Assembly: GCF_009933135.1 (NCBI RefSeq)
Contig: NZ_MAEH01000012.1
Coordinates: 124,001 to 188,000, forward strand
Direction of reading: 5' to 3'
DNA: 64,000 nucleotides
Source: Candidatus Enterococcus leclercqii
Lineage (GTDB): Bacteria > Bacillota > Bacilli > Lactobacillales > Enterococcaceae
How positions within the stretch are numbered: the stretch's first letter is position 1; each line of letters opens with the position of its first letter. Shown in pieces: positions 1 to 10,600 of the stretch. The notes beneath the pieces were generated by a model. That model made no database searches, was not told the origin of the DNA, and saw only the letters and a program-made list of their open reading frames with translations. The position numbers and the translations under genes were made by a program.

Positions 1-2
1 TG

Positions 3-1316
3 ACTGTGATTTCACTCATTTTGTTCTACCTGCCCTTTTTTAGAGAAGCAGATTCTTATGGCAAAGTCAGCTTTATGGATATGTTGTTTATGGCGATTTC
101 CACTGTTTCGGTTACCGGTTTGTCTACCTTTGACATCAATAGCGTGTTCAACGATCACGGAGTCGTCTTGCTGGAGGTCTTGTTTCAAATCGGTGGCTTG
201 GGAATTATGATGATTTCCACGTTTTTTTTCATCGTCTCCAAGCGACGGATCACGCTGAAACAACGGCAACTGATTATGACGGATATGAATCAGCCCCGGC
301 TTTCGGGAATCGTGCGACTAATTCGCATCACCTTTTCCATGCTCTTAGCCGCCCAATTGATTTTTGGCATTTTCTTTTCTGTTTATTTCATGCTCCGGGG
401 TCACTATCACAGTTGGCGAGATGCTATTTTTTATGGCTTCTATCAAGCCATATCTGCTGTGACTAACTCCGGTTTTGACGTCACCGGCGATTCCATCACA
501 CCTTTTGCCAACGATTATTTCTTTTTGATTTGCATCATGTTTTTGATCTTTCTAGGTGGCATTGGTTTTCCCGTATTGATGGATTTCCATGAATGGATTC
601 ATTATAAATTTCAAGCCAAAAAAGGACTTCGGCGCCTGCCATTTCGCTTTTCGTTGTTCACCAAGATTGCAGTTTTGGCATTTGTGATTTTATTTATCGG
701 AGGAACTGTCATTATCTGGCTGTTAGAAAAAAATCATCTTTTCAGTGGCCTCTCGGGCTTCGGGGCTTGGGTCAATAGCGCTTTTTACTCCATGACAACC
801 CGTAATGCCGGCCTCCAAATTCATAACCTCACCGATTTTCAGGTCACAACATTAATTATTTTTTCAATCTTGATGTTTATCGGCTGTTCCCCCAGCTCAG
901 TGGGAGGCGGCATTCGAACAACGACAATGGCCATCATCGGTTTGTACATGTATTCCTTTTTGAAGAGTGAAGACAATATCAATATTTTCGGCCGTCGTAT
1001 CCCGGAAGCTGATATCCGCAAGTCTGTAATCGTCTTCATGTTGTCAATGAGCATGTGTTTTTTCTCTATTATCTTTTTAACTGCCACCGAAGAACAGCCT
1101 CTGATTGCCATCATTGTGGAAGTCTGCTCGGCTTTTGGAACCACTGGTCTTTCACTGGGAATCACCGGTGATCTCTCTAGTGTGGGGCAAGCCGTAATTG
1201 CAGCATTAATGTTTATCGGGCGAATCGGCATGTTGTACACATTGCTCTTATTTGTACCAAAGGAAACACGAGATTTAGGTTACGAATATCCTACTGAACA
1301 AATCATCATTGGCTGA
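3..1316 (+). CDS. ktrB: KtrB/TrkH-family potassium transporter subunit, 5' end cut by window
   Basis: Integral membrane K+ translocation subunit, normally working with a cytoplasmic KtrA/TrkA gating ring that is not in this window. The reading frame is open to the first base, so the true start lies upstream; about 436 residues are present against roughly 450 for the family. The four pore-loop repeats can be seen with their selectivity-filter glycines: SVTGLS near residue 37, TNSGFD near 151, TTRNAGL near 263 and GTTGLSL near 378. Hydrophobic segments lie between them as expected for the MPM repeats. A terminator follows directly, so the gene ends its transcript. KtrB rather than TrkH is preferred from the short length; the distinction is inference. 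Confidence 0.9.
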   Translation, partial: TVISLILFYLPFFREADSYGKVSFMDMLFMAISTVSVTGLSTFDINSVFNDHGVVLLEVLFQIGGLGIMMISTFFFIVSKRRITLKQRQLIMTDMNQPRLSGIVRLIRITFSMLLAAQLIFGIFFSVYFMLRGHYHSWRDAIFYGFYQAISAVTNSGFDVTGDSITPFANDYFFLICIMFLIFLGGIGFPVLMDFHEWIHYKFQAKKGLRRLPFRFSLFTKIAVLAFVILFIGGTVIIWLLEKNHLFSGLSGFGAWVNSAFYSMTTRNAGLQIHNLTDFQVTTLIIFSILMFIGCSPSSVGGGIRTTTMAIIGLYMYSFLKSEDNINIFGRRIPEADIRKSVIVFMLSMSMCFFSIIFLTATEEQPLIAIIVEVCSAFGTTGLSLGITGDLSSVGQAVIAALMFIGRIGMLYTLLLFVPKETRDLGYEYPTEQIIIG

Positions 1317-1323
1317 TTACGCA

Positions 1324-1359
1324 GGCGTCTGGCGAGATTTTTCTCATCAGGCGCCTTTT
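1324..1359 (+). terminator. Terminator after ktrB
   Basis: GC-rich stem (GGCGTCTG pairing with CAGGCGCC, extended by GAGA/TCTC) followed by TTTT, just after the ktrB stop. Confidence 0.7.
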
Positions 1360-1589
1360 ACTACGTGATGACAGAATCCATCTTCGATACAAAGGAAAAA
1401 TTAAAGAATCAGCAAAGGTATTTTTCGTTTTTTTATTCCTATGGTATGATAAGTTGGAATTTTATCAGGAAATCCCTGATAATAGGCGGCTGGTTTTTGA
1501 TGAAGAAATTCCTCGGCACTTTTGCCTTGTGGTTTTCCAATTGAAAAATCACGCGCCGTTTGACAATCGTTATTGGAGGCTCGACCTGT

Positions 1590-2942
1590 ATGAGTTTACG
1601 TAGTCACATTGCCATTGCTTGCGGCAAAAGTGCCCAATGGTTTTTAAAGACATTTATGAAAGGCGGATCCAGTTTTCCGGGAAAACTGGCGCTGAAGATT
1701 GATCCGCAAGTTTTAGATCACTATTCTGATTTGTACGAGGTAGTGGTGGTTACCGGCACCAACGGCAAAACCCTCACTACTGCTTTAACGGTAAATATTT
1801 TGCGACAGCAATACGACGAAGTGCTGACTAATCCCACTGGTGCCAATATGGTACAAGGAATCGTCTCCACCTTTTTATCGGCCAAGCCTAAGAAAAATCA
1901 GAAAAACTTCGCCGTTCTTGAGATTGATGAAGCTAGTCTGTCGAAGGTCACAGAATACATCAAACCAGAGCTATTCGTCTTTACCAACATCTTTCGCGAT
2001 CAAATGGACCGCTACGGTGAGATTTACACGACGTATCGCCTGATTGTTGAAGGTGCCGCTAAATCACCTGCGGCAACGATCTTAGCCAATGGGGATTCGC
2101 CAATCTTCAATTCTTTGGATACGGTGAACCCTCGCAAGTATTACGGTTTCGATCACCTGCCGGACAAAGAACAATTGGCTCATTACAATACCGATGGCGT
2201 CTTGTGCCCTCGCTGTCATCACATCCTACATTACAAGATGATCACTTACGCCAATCTAGGCAATTATTACTGTCCAAACTGTGGGTTTGCGCGACCAGAG
2301 CTGGACTACAAATTGACAGCGATGACTGCTATGGACAATACTTCGGCTGATTTTGTAATTGACGGTCAGCCATACGGAATCGAAGTCGGCGGCATGTACA
2401 ATGTCTATAATGCATTGGCTGCTACTGCAGTTGCGGAAATGTACGACGTCGCTCCGGAAAAAATCCGTGCCGGCCTGGCTTACGATGAAAAAGTTTTTGG
2501 ACGCCAAGAAGTCATTGAAATTGATGGAAAAAAATGTACTTTGGTACTGGTAAAAAACCCTGTTGGTCTAAATCAGGTGATTGATATGATCGGTCTGTCC
2601 CCATATCCTTTCTCATTGGTGGCATTGCTGAATGCCAATTATGCTGACGGCGTGGATGTCAGTTGGATTTGGGACGGCAATCACGAGGCATTCGCTGATA
2701 TGAATATTCCTGCGGTTATTGCCGGTGGCGATCGTCATACAGATATGGCGCTGCGGTTGAAAGTCGCTGGTATTTCACAGGACAAATTGACGGAAATCCC
2801 CGATTTGGATGCCGTTATCACAGCAATTCCCACACTGCCAACCGAACACGTTTATATCTTAGCAACTTACACCGCTGTCTTACAGCTACGCAAAAAACTG
2901 GCAGATAAAGGGTATATCAAAGGAGGCATGGATCGTGGCTAA
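1590..2942 (+). CDS. murT: Lipid II isoglutaminyl synthase, Mur ligase-like subunit MurT
   Basis: MurT and GatD together amidate the D-glutamate of lipid II to D-isoglutamine, a step needed for efficient peptidoglycan cross-linking in Gram-positive cocci. The protein (450 aa) has the Mur-ligase ATP loop GTNGKT near residue 58, a central Mur ligase domain, and the zinc ribbon typical of MurT with cysteines at 206, 209, 228 and 231, then the C-terminal DUF1727 region. The start at 1590 is chosen because GGAGG lies at 1575-1579 at proper spacing and the protein then begins [10 protein letters not shown] as in known homologues; a longer reading from 1560 lacks such a site. Its stop overlaps the gatD start by 8 bases, implying translational coupling. 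Confidence 0.96.
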   Translation: MSLRSHIAIACGKSAQWFLKTFMKGGSSFPGKLALKIDPQVLDHYSDLYEVVVVTGTNGKTLTTALTVNILRQQYDEVLTNPTGANMVQGIVSTFLSAKPKKNQKNFAVLEIDEASLSKVTEYIKPELFVFTNIFRDQMDRYGEIYTTYRLIVEGAAKSPAATILANGDSPIFNSLDTVNPRKYYGFDHLPDKEQLAHYNTDGVLCPRCHHILHYKMITYANLGNYYCPNCGFARPELDYKLTAMTAMDNTSADFVIDGQPYGIEVGGMYNVYNALAATAVAEMYDVAPEKIRAGLAYDEKVFGRQEVIEIDGKKCTLVLVKNPVGLNQVIDMIGLSPYPFSLVALLNANYADGVDVSWIWDGNHEAFADMNIPAVIAGGDRHTDMALRLKVAGISQDKLTEIPDLDAVITAIPTLPTEHVYILATYTAVLQLRKKLADKGYIKGGMDRG

Positions 2943-3672
2943 ATACGAGCTGCATCTGGCACATCTTTACGGTAATTTATTAAACACATACGGAGACAAT
3001 GGCAACCTGTTAATGCTTGGCTACCTTGCAAAAAAAATGGGGATTGCCCTCACCACGGAAATTGTCAGTATTCATCAAGAGTTTGATGCTGACAAATACG
3101 ACCTGGTCTTTTTCGGTGGCGGTCAAGATTTTGAACAGCTGATCGTTTCTGAGGACATTCAAGATAAAAAAGAAGCCATCACCCGTTATATCGAAAACGA
3201 AGGGGTCATGCTGGCGATTTGTGGGGGCTATCAGCTGTTGGGCCACTATTACATGGGTGCTGGTGGTGAAAAAATCCCTGGCATCAGCGCACTGGATCAC
3301 TACACACTGAGTCAAGACAACAATCGCTACATCGGTGATATTGTGATCCATAACGAAGAATTCAACGAAACCTATTACGGCTTTGAAAACCATAACGGCC
3401 GCACCTTTTTAGGTGACGGCGAACGCCCTTTAGGTAAAGTCCAACAAGGGCATGGCAATAACAATGAAGATAGTTCTGAAGGCGTCATCTACAAAAACGT
3501 CTACGGTTCCTACTTCCACGGGCCGATCCTGGCACGAAACGAAATTTTGGCTTATCGCCTATTGAAAACCGCGCTGGAGAAAAAATACGGCGCCGACAAT
3601 CTGACAGACCTGCCAACATACGATGCAATTGCTGACAAAACGCAACAAGCCGTCAGTGGACCGGAACAATAA
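2935..3672 (+). CDS. gatD: Lipid II isoglutaminyl synthase, glutamine amidotransferase subunit GatD
   Basis: Class-I-like glutaminase of the CobB/CobQ type that supplies ammonia to MurT for amidation of lipid II. Length 245 aa matches the family. The nucleophile is Cys96 in the motif ICGGYQLLG and the catalytic histidine is His195 in YFHGP. Translation starts at GTG 2935, inside the end of murT, with AGGAGG at 2921-2926. The pair is essential in several streptococci and staphylococci (known for the family). A hairpin terminator follows 70 bases downstream. Confidence 0.96.
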   Translation: MAKYELHLAHLYGNLLNTYGDNGNLLMLGYLAKKMGIALTTEIVSIHQEFDADKYDLVFFGGGQDFEQLIVSEDIQDKKEAITRYIENEGVMLAICGGYQLLGHYYMGAGGEKIPGISALDHYTLSQDNNRYIGDIVIHNEEFNETYYGFENHNGRTFLGDGERPLGKVQQGHGNNNEDSSEGVIYKNVYGSYFHGPILARNEILAYRLLKTALEKKYGADNLTDLPTYDAIADKTQQAVSGPEQ

Positions 3673-3744
3673 AATAGCACCATTCACTGTGGTGGCATTC
3701 CTCTTGCACGGCTTCCAAAGTGAACACTACCAACTATGAACCAC

Positions 3745-3800
3745 AATAAAAAGACAAGCAACTCCATTAAGAAACGGTGGAAGCTGCTTGTCTTTTATTG
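3745..3800. terminator. Bidirectional terminator between gatD and the EEP hydrolase
   Basis: A 15-16 bp inverted repeat built on AAAGACAAGCA / TGCTTGTCTTT, with A-rich and T-rich flanks so that it can serve both convergent genes. Confidence 0.85.
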
Positions 3801-3855
3801 TTACAAATTACACTTTTAAACACTGACAAAATCGGATTTTTTGCCTGTCAAATCG

Positions 3856-4698
3856 CTAATCTTCCAGTGTCGCTGTGACCGTGATGCCAAAATGGTCGCT
3901 GACTTGTACGCCATTTTTCCCATCAAAAGTTACCGAATAAGCAGCCACGCTAAAGCTGGGAGACAGCCAGACATAGTCGATTCGCTTGGGTGAAGGACTG
4001 TCATTCCAACCGTTGATAGCTCCAGGAATGGTAGCCGTTCCTCCGGTCACCTGAGTAGCAGTCAAAAAGGCATCTTGCAGCTCCAGCTGTGATTTTTGCA
4101 CCAATTGATAGCCAAGTGTTTCTGCCGGCTGATTGAAGTCACCACAAAGAATTAGCGGATAGTCACTTCCGCTACTTTCAGACGCGGACAACAATTCTTC
4201 TGTCCGTTGCCATTCTTCGGCAAATCCCCGATCCCACCAGTTGTAATGCGTGCTGACCAAGCGAACCAATTCTCCATCAGCTTCCGTCAAACCGATGAGG
4301 ATGCGGCGGACGTTGTCTGTGGCTGGATTAGAATGCGCAATTGGAGCTACCGAATGGTCAGCTGCAATCAAGGGTGCTTTACTCAGCAATGCCACTCCTT
4401 CTTCAAAGCGGCCATAGCTTACGTGGGTATACGCCCAGGTCCAATAATATTCCAGATCCAAAATCTGGAGTGCTTCAATCAACTGCAGGGCAAAATTATC
4501 CTCTTTTACTGGCTGATCTGTCGTAGGCGGGCAAAAGAAGCCGTCCAACACCGCAGCGTGGGCATCAAAGGTCTGGTTAACCTCTTGCAGTGCAATCAAA
4601 TCATATTGTTCTTCCGCAATTTTTTTTGAAAGATCCGCTACTTGCTGGGTCCCTTCATTTTCCACTAAGCTGTAACAATTCAATGTCAATATTTTCAT
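3856..4698 (-). CDS. Endonuclease/exonuclease/phosphatase (EEP) family hydrolase
   Basis: A 280-residue cytoplasmic protein of the DNase I-like EEP superfamily, a Mg2+-dependent phosphodiesterase fold. Motifs in order: the N-terminal strand MKILTLNCYS, the metal-binding LQEVNQ near residue 40, STHYNWW near 149, the catalytic CGDFNQP near 185, and the C-terminal RIDYVWLS and SDHFGI pair near 240 and 269. There is no signal peptide, so it probably acts inside the cell, perhaps on a small phosphodiester, nucleotide or phospholipid headgroup. The family is too broad to name a substrate. It is transcribed alone, convergent with gatD. Confidence 0.85.
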   Translation of the reverse strand: MKILTLNCYSLVENEGTQQVADLSKKIAEEQYDLIALQEVNQTFDAHAAVLDGFFCPPTTDQPVKEDNFALQLIEALQILDLEYYWTWAYTHVSYGRFEEGVALLSKAPLIAADHSVAPIAHSNPATDNVRRILIGLTEADGELVRLVSTHYNWWDRGFAEEWQRTEELLSASESSGSDYPLILCGDFNQPAETLGYQLVQKSQLELQDAFLTATQVTGGTATIPGAINGWNDSPSPKRIDYVWLSPSFSVAAYSVTFDGKNGVQVSDHFGITVTATLED

Positions 4699-5047
4699 AC
4701 ATATCCCTTTCCTAGAGCGTTATTTCAGGCTACATGTCTTTGCAAGCTGATCTCCGCAAAGTATTGCTTAATCTAGTCTTCTCCCCCAACAATCAAGCAA
4801 ATACAGGCTTTAGCTTTTCTGCGCCTTCTTATCATACCAGAGGCTAAGAATTTGCACAAAATAAGTCTGTTTTGCGCAATCGGTTCCGTCAAATTATTTT
4901 ACCTACACTATCTCATTCTGATGTTGTAAAATATTCCTATATCTGTTCCCTGTATTTTTAAGGGCAGCTTTTCCTTTGAACATCTGTCTTTCTGATAGCA
5001 ACCTCTTTATTTTTACTATTTTTGCAACGCCTTTCGCAACAAGCCAC
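4699..5047. other. Intergenic region upstream of the maltose phosphorylase promoter
   Basis: AT-rich and without a convincing reading frame. It should hold the start signals of the EEP gene on the minus strand. Nothing else was recognised before the mapA promoter. Confidence 0.4.
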
Positions 5048-5077
5048 TTGACTAATGCAATCGATTGCGTTTATTAT
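5048..5077 (+). promoter_or_regulatory. mapA promoter with LacI-family operator between -35 and -10
   Basis: TTGACT (5048-5053) and TATTAT (5072-5077) are 18 bases apart. The spacer contains the perfect 12-bp palindrome GCAATCGATTGC (5057-5068) with the central CG of LacI/GalR-family operators. A repressor bound here would occlude RNA polymerase. The MalR-like gene at 7733 is the obvious candidate. Confidence 0.8.
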
Positions 5078-5163
5078 GGAGAAGAAAGAAAACAAAGTTC
5101 GCTCCGACAGCGGCCTTTACAGCCACTGCCACCGAAAACAGCGCAAGCGCAGGAGGTAAATTT

Positions 5164-7434
5164 ATGAATCAGATTAAACGTTTATTCGACATCGATCCTT
5201 GGAAGATCGCTACGACAACCTTAGACAAAGAAAATCGGCGGCTGCAAGAGTCACTGACGGCTATCGGCAACAGCTATATGGGAATGCGAGGCAACTTTGA
5301 AGAAAGTTATTCCGGCGATCATCATCTGGGCACGTATCTCGCTGGTGTCTGGTATCCAGACAAAACTCGAGTTGGCTGGTGGAAAAACGGTTATCCGGAC
5401 TATTTCGGCAAAGTCATCAACGCAGTGAATTTCATCGCCATGGATATCGCAGTGAATGGTCATGTCATTGATTTGGCTAAAGTCCCTTACGAAGACTTTT
5501 ACATGGAGTTGGATATGCAGTCAGGGATTTTGACCCGCAATTTCACCGTCACATTCGACGACACGAAAGTTCGCTTTACCTTCCAGCGTTTCTTATCCAT
5601 TGTGAAAAAAGAGTTGGGAATCATCCGCTTAGAAGCAGAGGTCCTAACAGGCGCTGCTGAAATCTTAGTCACCAGCAAATTAGATTCTCACGTAACCAAT
5701 GAAGACAGCAATTATGATGAATTATTTTGGGAAGAGATTGCTGCCGGACAAGAACAAGCCTTTGATTACTTGACTGTGCGGACAATTCCCAACAATTTTG
5801 GGATTGATCGTTTCACTGTAACGGCTGCAATGCAACATGACATAACTGGCGGTCACTATGAAAAATTCCCTTTGAAAGTCAGCGAGACCTTCACCTTGAA
5901 TGCTAAGGCTGGTGAAACTGTCAGCCTGGTGAAAAAGGTCATAATCGTTACTAGCCGCGATATTGAACCCGATCAGCAAGTGACCAAAGTTCAAGAGCTG
6001 TTTGCTGAGTACAGCGCAGACTATGACACTTTGAAAACCGAACAACAAGTCGCTTGGCAAAAACGCTGGGAATTGGCTGATGTGGTAATTGATGGCGATC
6101 CTGCCGGCCAACAAGCGATTCGTTTCAACTTGTTCCAACTCTTCTCTACTTACTATGGTGAAGATGAGCGGTTAAACATCGGTCCTAAAGGTTTCACTGG
6201 CGAAAAATACGGTGGTGCCACCTATTGGGATACCGAAGCTTATGCGGTTCCACTTTACTTGGCGCTATCTGAGCCTAACGTGACCCGCAATCTGTTGAAG
6301 TACCGTCACAACCAATTGCCACAAGCTCACATCAATGCCGGCAAACAAGGGCTAAAAGGGGCATTGTATCCAATGGTAACCTTTACCGGAATTGAATGCC
6401 ACAACGAATGGGAGATCACCTTTGAAGAAATTCATCGAAATGGTGCCATCGCCTATGCTATCTACAATTACACCAACTACACTGGTGATGAAAGCTACAT
6501 CCAAAAAGAAGGGTTGGAAGTTTTGACAGCGATTTCTCGCTTTTGGGCAGATCGGGTCCATTTTTCTAAACGTAAAGGACTCTACATGATTCACGGTGTC
6601 ACTGGTCCCAACGAATATGAGAACAACGTTAACAACAACTGGTACACCAACACCATGGCTACCTGGGTCTTGCGTTACACGTTGGAAAACTACAATAAAT
6701 TCAAAGCAGTCACCACTGTGGACATCTCAGAAGAAGAACAAGCCAAATGGCAAGATATCATTGATAATATGTACTTCCCAGAAGATACTGAATTGGGAAT
6801 TTTCGTTCAACACGATACCTTCCTAGACAAAGACTTGATGCCAGTGAGTGAGCTTGATCCTTCTGAACTGCCTTTGAATCAGCATTGGTCTTGGGATCAT
6901 ATCCTACGCTCCTGCTTTATCAAACAAGCAGACGTCATGCAGGGTCTTTACTTCTTGAGCCATGAATTCACAGAAGAAGAAAAGCGCCGCAACTATGAAT
7001 TCTATGAACCTATGACTGTCCATGAATCTTCCCTTTCCGCCTCTGTCCACGCAATTTTGGCAGCTGATTTGGGAATGGAAGACAAGGCGATGGAAATGTA
7101 CGAACGCACCGCTCGTCTCGATTTGGACAACTACAACAATGATACAGAAGACGGCCTGCACATCACCTCCATGACCGGCAGTTGGTTGGCTATCGTTCAA
7201 GGCTTTGCTCAAATGAAAACCGACAATGGTCAGTTGCGTTTTGCACCATTCTTACCGAAAGCCTGGTCTGGTTACAGCTTCCACGTCAACTATCGTGGAC
7301 GGCTTTTATTCGTCAAAGTCTCAGCAGATGAAATCAGTCTGAAGCTGGTCACCGGCGACTCCTTGGAGCTGCGTCTGTACGACGAAAAAATGACTTTAAC
7401 TGACAGCATTCAGGTGAAAAATAAGCACGCTTAA
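5164..7434 (+). CDS. mapA: Maltose phosphorylase, glycoside hydrolase family 65
   Basis: Inverting phosphorolysis of maltose to glucose and beta-glucose 1-phosphate in the cytoplasm. Length 756 aa is right for GH65. The N-terminal domain carries the typical [14 protein letters not shown] and [15 protein letters not shown] blocks; the catalytic barrel has YWDTEAY, then GPNEYENN with the probable general acid Glu484, and the phosphate-site block [12 protein letters not shown]. Start at 5164 follows AGGAGG at proper spacing; an upstream in-frame ATG at 5065 falls in the promoter. Maltose versus trehalose or kojibiose specificity is judged from overall resemblance to lactic-acid-bacterial MapA. 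No sugar transporter or beta-phosphoglucomutase is adjacent, unlike many mapA loci. Confidence 0.88.
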   Translation: MNQIKRLFDIDPWKIATTTLDKENRRLQESLTAIGNSYMGMRGNFEESYSGDHHLGTYLAGVWYPDKTRVGWWKNGYPDYFGKVINAVNFIAMDIAVNGHVIDLAKVPYEDFYMELDMQSGILTRNFTVTFDDTKVRFTFQRFLSIVKKELGIIRLEAEVLTGAAEILVTSKLDSHVTNEDSNYDELFWEEIAAGQEQAFDYLTVRTIPNNFGIDRFTVTAAMQHDITGGHYEKFPLKVSETFTLNAKAGETVSLVKKVIIVTSRDIEPDQQVTKVQELFAEYSADYDTLKTEQQVAWQKRWELADVVIDGDPAGQQAIRFNLFQLFSTYYGEDERLNIGPKGFTGEKYGGATYWDTEAYAVPLYLALSEPNVTRNLLKYRHNQLPQAHINAGKQGLKGALYPMVTFTGIECHNEWEITFEEIHRNGAIAYAIYNYTNYTGDESYIQKEGLEVLTAISRFWADRVHFSKRKGLYMIHGVTGPNEYENNVNNNWYTNTMATWVLRYTLENYNKFKAVTTVDISEEEQAKWQDIIDNMYFPEDTELGIFVQHDTFLDKDLMPVSELDPSELPLNQHWSWDHILRSCFIKQADVMQGLYFLSHEFTEEEKRRNYEFYEPMTVHESSLSASVHAILAADLGMEDKAMEMYERTARLDLDNYNNDTEDGLHITSMTGSWLAIVQGFAQMKTDNGQLRFAPFLPKAWSGYSFHVNYRGRLLFVKVSADEISLKLVTGDSLELRLYDEKMTLTDSIQVKNKHA

Positions 7435-7442
7435 CACCGAGA

Positions 7443-7490
7443 GATACCGATCCTCTTTTAGCAGGTTGCTAGATTGATCGGTATCCTCAT
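7443..7490 (+). terminator. Terminator after mapA
   Basis: Ten-base stem GATACCGATC / GATCGGTATC with a T-rich tail. Confidence 0.75.
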
Positions 7491-7732
7491 TTTCATATTA
7501 CGGACGTTGCGCTGCTCTTTTTTACTACTTTTTTAGATCAACGAACACCAAAGATTATTTCTCGTTGCAGTAGTAACTTGTCACAGGTTTTGCTATTATT
7601 AAAAGAGTTTGGAAGCGAAAACGCCCCCATTTGCCCTCAAACAGGCATTGACGAGCCTCTTCCTTCCCATTTTTCCACTCCCGTCACTTCAACGGGAACC
7701 TTCAGAAACATGTTGAAAAGAGGTGAAGTTTC

Positions 7733-8749
7733 ATGAGCATCACCGTTAAAGATGTTGCAAAAAAAGCCGGCGTTGCAACTTCCACGGTCTCACGGGTAAT
7801 CAATGACCATCCTAGTATTTCCGAAGAGACCAAGCGCAAGGTCCGCAAAGTGATGGAGGAGATGGGCTATGTTCCCAATGTTGCCGCCCGCAACTTAGGT
7901 AAGCAACAAGCCAGCTCCATTGGGGTCATCTTACCACCGCTAGACACGAAAGAACGGCTAGGTAACCCCTTTTATCTGGAAACTATCGAAGCCATTAACG
8001 AAGAGGCCAGTCTTTTCCAAATGTCGGTGGCAGTCGCCTCCGCACCGGATTTTGAGACTTTACTGGCCAACGTCACGCGCATGCATTTGCAAAAACAAGT
8101 GGACGGGTTTATTTTGACGTATTCCGACAATCACGACCCAGTCATTGACTACTTGTTTACCCATAAGATTCCCTTCACATTGATTGGACAACCCTACAAG
8201 CATGAAGAAAAAATTGTTTTTGTAGACAATGACAACCAGCTTTTAGGCAAGCAAGCGGCAGAGTTTTTGATTCAACGAGGCCACCAGCGGATTTTATTTG
8301 CCACTAATACTACTCGGGAAAATCTCTACTTTGAGCGTTACTTTGGCTATCAAAAAGCGCTGATGATGGCTGGTTTACCAACATATCCAGCCGTCAAATT
8401 TGAAGAACCGGCTGATTTCGTCTTTTTTGAAGAAATCCTCAAAAAAGATCGTCCCACGGCCCTAGTGGTCATCGATGATTTATTTGCCGTTCGTATCATG
8501 CAGTTGGCCAACATGTATGGCTATAAGGTACCTGATGATCTGTCAGTCATCAGCTTCAATAACTCCATCTTTTCCACTTTAACTCATCCTTATATCACCA
8601 GCATCGACGTGGATGTCGCTCGCTTGGGAAAATTAGCTACCCAGAAACTGATGGATCAGATCAATCACCAGCTGACAGATGGTATCAAAGTCATCGTCCC
8701 TCATAAATTAATTGTCCGAGAAACAGTCATCCAAAATGAAAAAGAGTGA
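7733..8749 (+). CDS. LacI-family transcriptional repressor, MalR-like
   Basis: A 338-residue regulator: N-terminal helix-turn-helix VKDVAKKAGVATSTVSRVIN (residues 5-24), hinge helix NVAARNLGK near 55, then a periplasmic-binding-protein-like sugar domain to the C-terminus. Overall pattern is closest to MalR repressors of maltose genes. It follows mapA after a terminator and has its own extended -10 (TGCTATTAT, 7591-7599). The perfect LacI operator in the mapA promoter makes mapA its likely target; the inducer (maltose or a derivative) is inference. GTTGAAAAGAGGTGAAG upstream supplies the ribosome site. Confidence 0.88.
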   Translation: MSITVKDVAKKAGVATSTVSRVINDHPSISEETKRKVRKVMEEMGYVPNVAARNLGKQQASSIGVILPPLDTKERLGNPFYLETIEAINEEASLFQMSVAVASAPDFETLLANVTRMHLQKQVDGFILTYSDNHDPVIDYLFTHKIPFTLIGQPYKHEEKIVFVDNDNQLLGKQAAEFLIQRGHQRILFATNTTRENLYFERYFGYQKALMMAGLPTYPAVKFEEPADFVFFEEILKKDRPTALVVIDDLFAVRIMQLANMYGYKVPDDLSVISFNNSIFSTLTHPYITSIDVDVARLGKLATQKLMDQINHQLTDGIKVIVPHKLIVRETVIQNEKE

Positions 8750-8882
8750 CCCTGGATAATGAAGCAAGGGGCTGAGCTGCTTGCCATTTTTTGACGGAAT
8801 AGCTGGCTCCAGCTAAAGAACGGCCGCACCCGTAAAAAAAGCTTCCTTTTTCGGAAAGTTTTCAAAAAAAGTTGACTCTTTC

Positions 8883-8911
8883 TTGACCAACTCCGAAAAA
8901 TTTAATAGAAT
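8883..8911 (+). promoter_or_regulatory. Strong sigma-A promoter of the efflux gene
   Basis: TTGACC (8883-8888), 17-base spacer, TAGAAT (8906-8911). Transcription should begin near 8918, about 145 bases before the start codon, leaving a structured leader. Confidence 0.8.
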
Positions 8912-8960
8912 AGCAAACGTAATCGTACAGATAACATCCCCTTGTCTTGAGGCGATGTCG

Positions 8961-9007
8961 AGAGAGAGGCGGTTTCTATGAAAATAGAAACCACTCTCTC
9001 TTTTTTT
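8961..9007 (+). terminator. Leader terminator (attenuator) ahead of the efflux gene
   Basis: Arms 8961-8968/8994-9001 and 8971-8979/8984-8992 form a stem of about 17 bp with a small internal loop and a GAAA loop, followed by seven Ts (9001-9007). It sits between the promoter and the start codon at 9063, so most transcripts should stop unless the hairpin is disrupted. A second, imperfect hairpin (about 8935-8957) precedes it, and an eight-codon frame (ATG 8955 to TGA 8981, poorly spaced ribosome site) runs into the left arm. Confidence 0.82.
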
Positions 9008-9062
9008 GTCTGCTGGTTCATACCAGATCGTACGAAATTTGAATCAACGGAAGTGAAACTGA

Positions 9063-10441
9063 TGCACAAAAAACCACAATTATTATTGGCGGTCCTGGCT
9101 ACTGGAATCATGTCTTTTGCCGGTGTTCTGATCGAAACCGCCATGAATGTCACCTTCCCGACACTGATAACTGAATTCGGGATTACCACCGGACAAGTCC
9201 AATGGGTCACCACGATTTATCTACTGGTGATTTCTGTGATCGTCCCTTTGTCGACTTATTTACTGAAACACTTTTCTTTGCGCCGCTTGTTTTTAGCCGC
9301 TAATCTCTTTTTCATCGCCGGCTTGCTGATTGACTTTCTTTCTCCTAGTTTTGCAATTCTCCTCTTGGGACGCTTGGCGCAAGGAATCAGTACGGGGATC
9401 GCCTTGCCATTGATGTTCCATATCATTTTGACTTACTCCCCTATAGAAAAACGGGGAGCAATGATTGGCGTGGGTAATTTGACGACCTCCATTGCCCCGG
9501 CTATCGGTCCTACTTATGGCGGGATTCTCACTTCAACGACGGGCTGGAACTATATCTTTTTGTTTTTGATTCCGGTATTATTTATTTCTTTGATTCTTGG
9601 TCTCAAAGCCATTCCCGAGATGCCGGCTGTTGGTGGCGGCACGCTGGATTGGATAAGCTTGGCAGGAATCACATTGATGTTTAGCGGTTTTCTGCTGTTC
9701 TTGGATCAAATCACTTCGGTCTCCGGAATGATAGCACTGCTGGTAGGAATCGCGGGCTTTTATCTCTTTTACCGCCGCTCCCGTACCGCTAAAGAACCGC
9801 TTATTCGACTGGAAGTTTTGAAAAACAGCAGCTACCGGCTCTTTTTGGCTGGCTTTCTCGTGTGTCAGTTTCTGCTTTTGGGAATCAGCTTTATCTTGCC
9901 GAATTACGTTCAGATTGTCATGGGTAAGGATGCCTTTGTAGCCGGTTTGATGATGTTACCCGGGGCAGCTACCGGGGCGATTTTAGCTCCGTTGTCCGGA
10001 CGATTGTTGGATACTATCGGTGCGAAAAAGCCGATTACTATCGGTCTTTTACTGGCTGCAATCGGTTGGCTAGCATTGACGCTATTTTTGCAATGGCCGC
10101 TTTTAGCTGGCTTTGTGGCAGGACACGTTTTTTATATGATTGGAATCGGCTTATCCTATAGCAACATGATGACTACCGGGATGAACGCCATTGAGCAATC
10201 GCAATACACCGACGGCAATGCGATTTTCAATACGCTCCAGCAGTTTTCCGGTGCAGTTTCTACAGCCATTGCTGCGACCATCATCAATCAAGTCCAGCAC
10301 CATTCTGCGGACTACCGCAACGGAACAATTTTAGGCTCCCAACTAGCAGCAGCTTTTCTACTGATCCTGTTGCTTTTCATCCTAGTAGCGGTTCTACGTT
10401 ATTTCCACAACGCTAGCGACTCCGTCAAAAAATATTCTTGA
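9063..10441 (+). CDS. DHA2-type major facilitator multidrug efflux protein
   Basis: Membrane proton/drug antiporter of about 459 aa, LmrB/EmrB/QacA group. Visible are the TM1 region starting LLLAVLATGIM, the loop with ETAMNVTFPTLITEFG and QWVTTIYLLV, motif A-like LLKHFSLRRLF, LGRLAQGISTGIALP, and the motif C region GNLTTSIAPAIGPTYGG that marks drug antiporters. Twelve to fourteen transmembrane helices are expected. Start at 9063 (ATGCACAAAAAACC) follows GGAAG; a longer reading from 8978 would begin inside the terminator loop and is rejected. Regulation by the leader attenuator suggests induction by an antibiotic or inhibitor. The substrate is unknown. Confidence 0.85.
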
Positions 10442-10449
10442 ATTTTGCC

Positions 10450-10500
10450 GAAACGCCGGCTCCTTACAACGACTTGTCGGGGGCCATCGTTTCTTTTTTT
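10450..10500 (+). terminator. Terminator after the efflux gene
   Basis: GAAACG...CCGGCTCC pairs with GGGGGCC..CGTTTC, followed by a run of seven Ts. Confidence 0.8.
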
Positions 10501-10600
10501 ATGCATTAGCGTTTATAATAAACTTGAGGAAAGAGTCCCTGTATTTGTATCTGATAGTTGAACTTGCCGACTGCTCTTCCAGCAGAAAGGAGTGCTCAAA

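Noticed and set aside
8978-9062. N-terminal extension of the efflux protein from ATG 8978
   Set aside because: That ATG lies in the loop region of the leader terminator; the family start and a ribosome site are at 9063.
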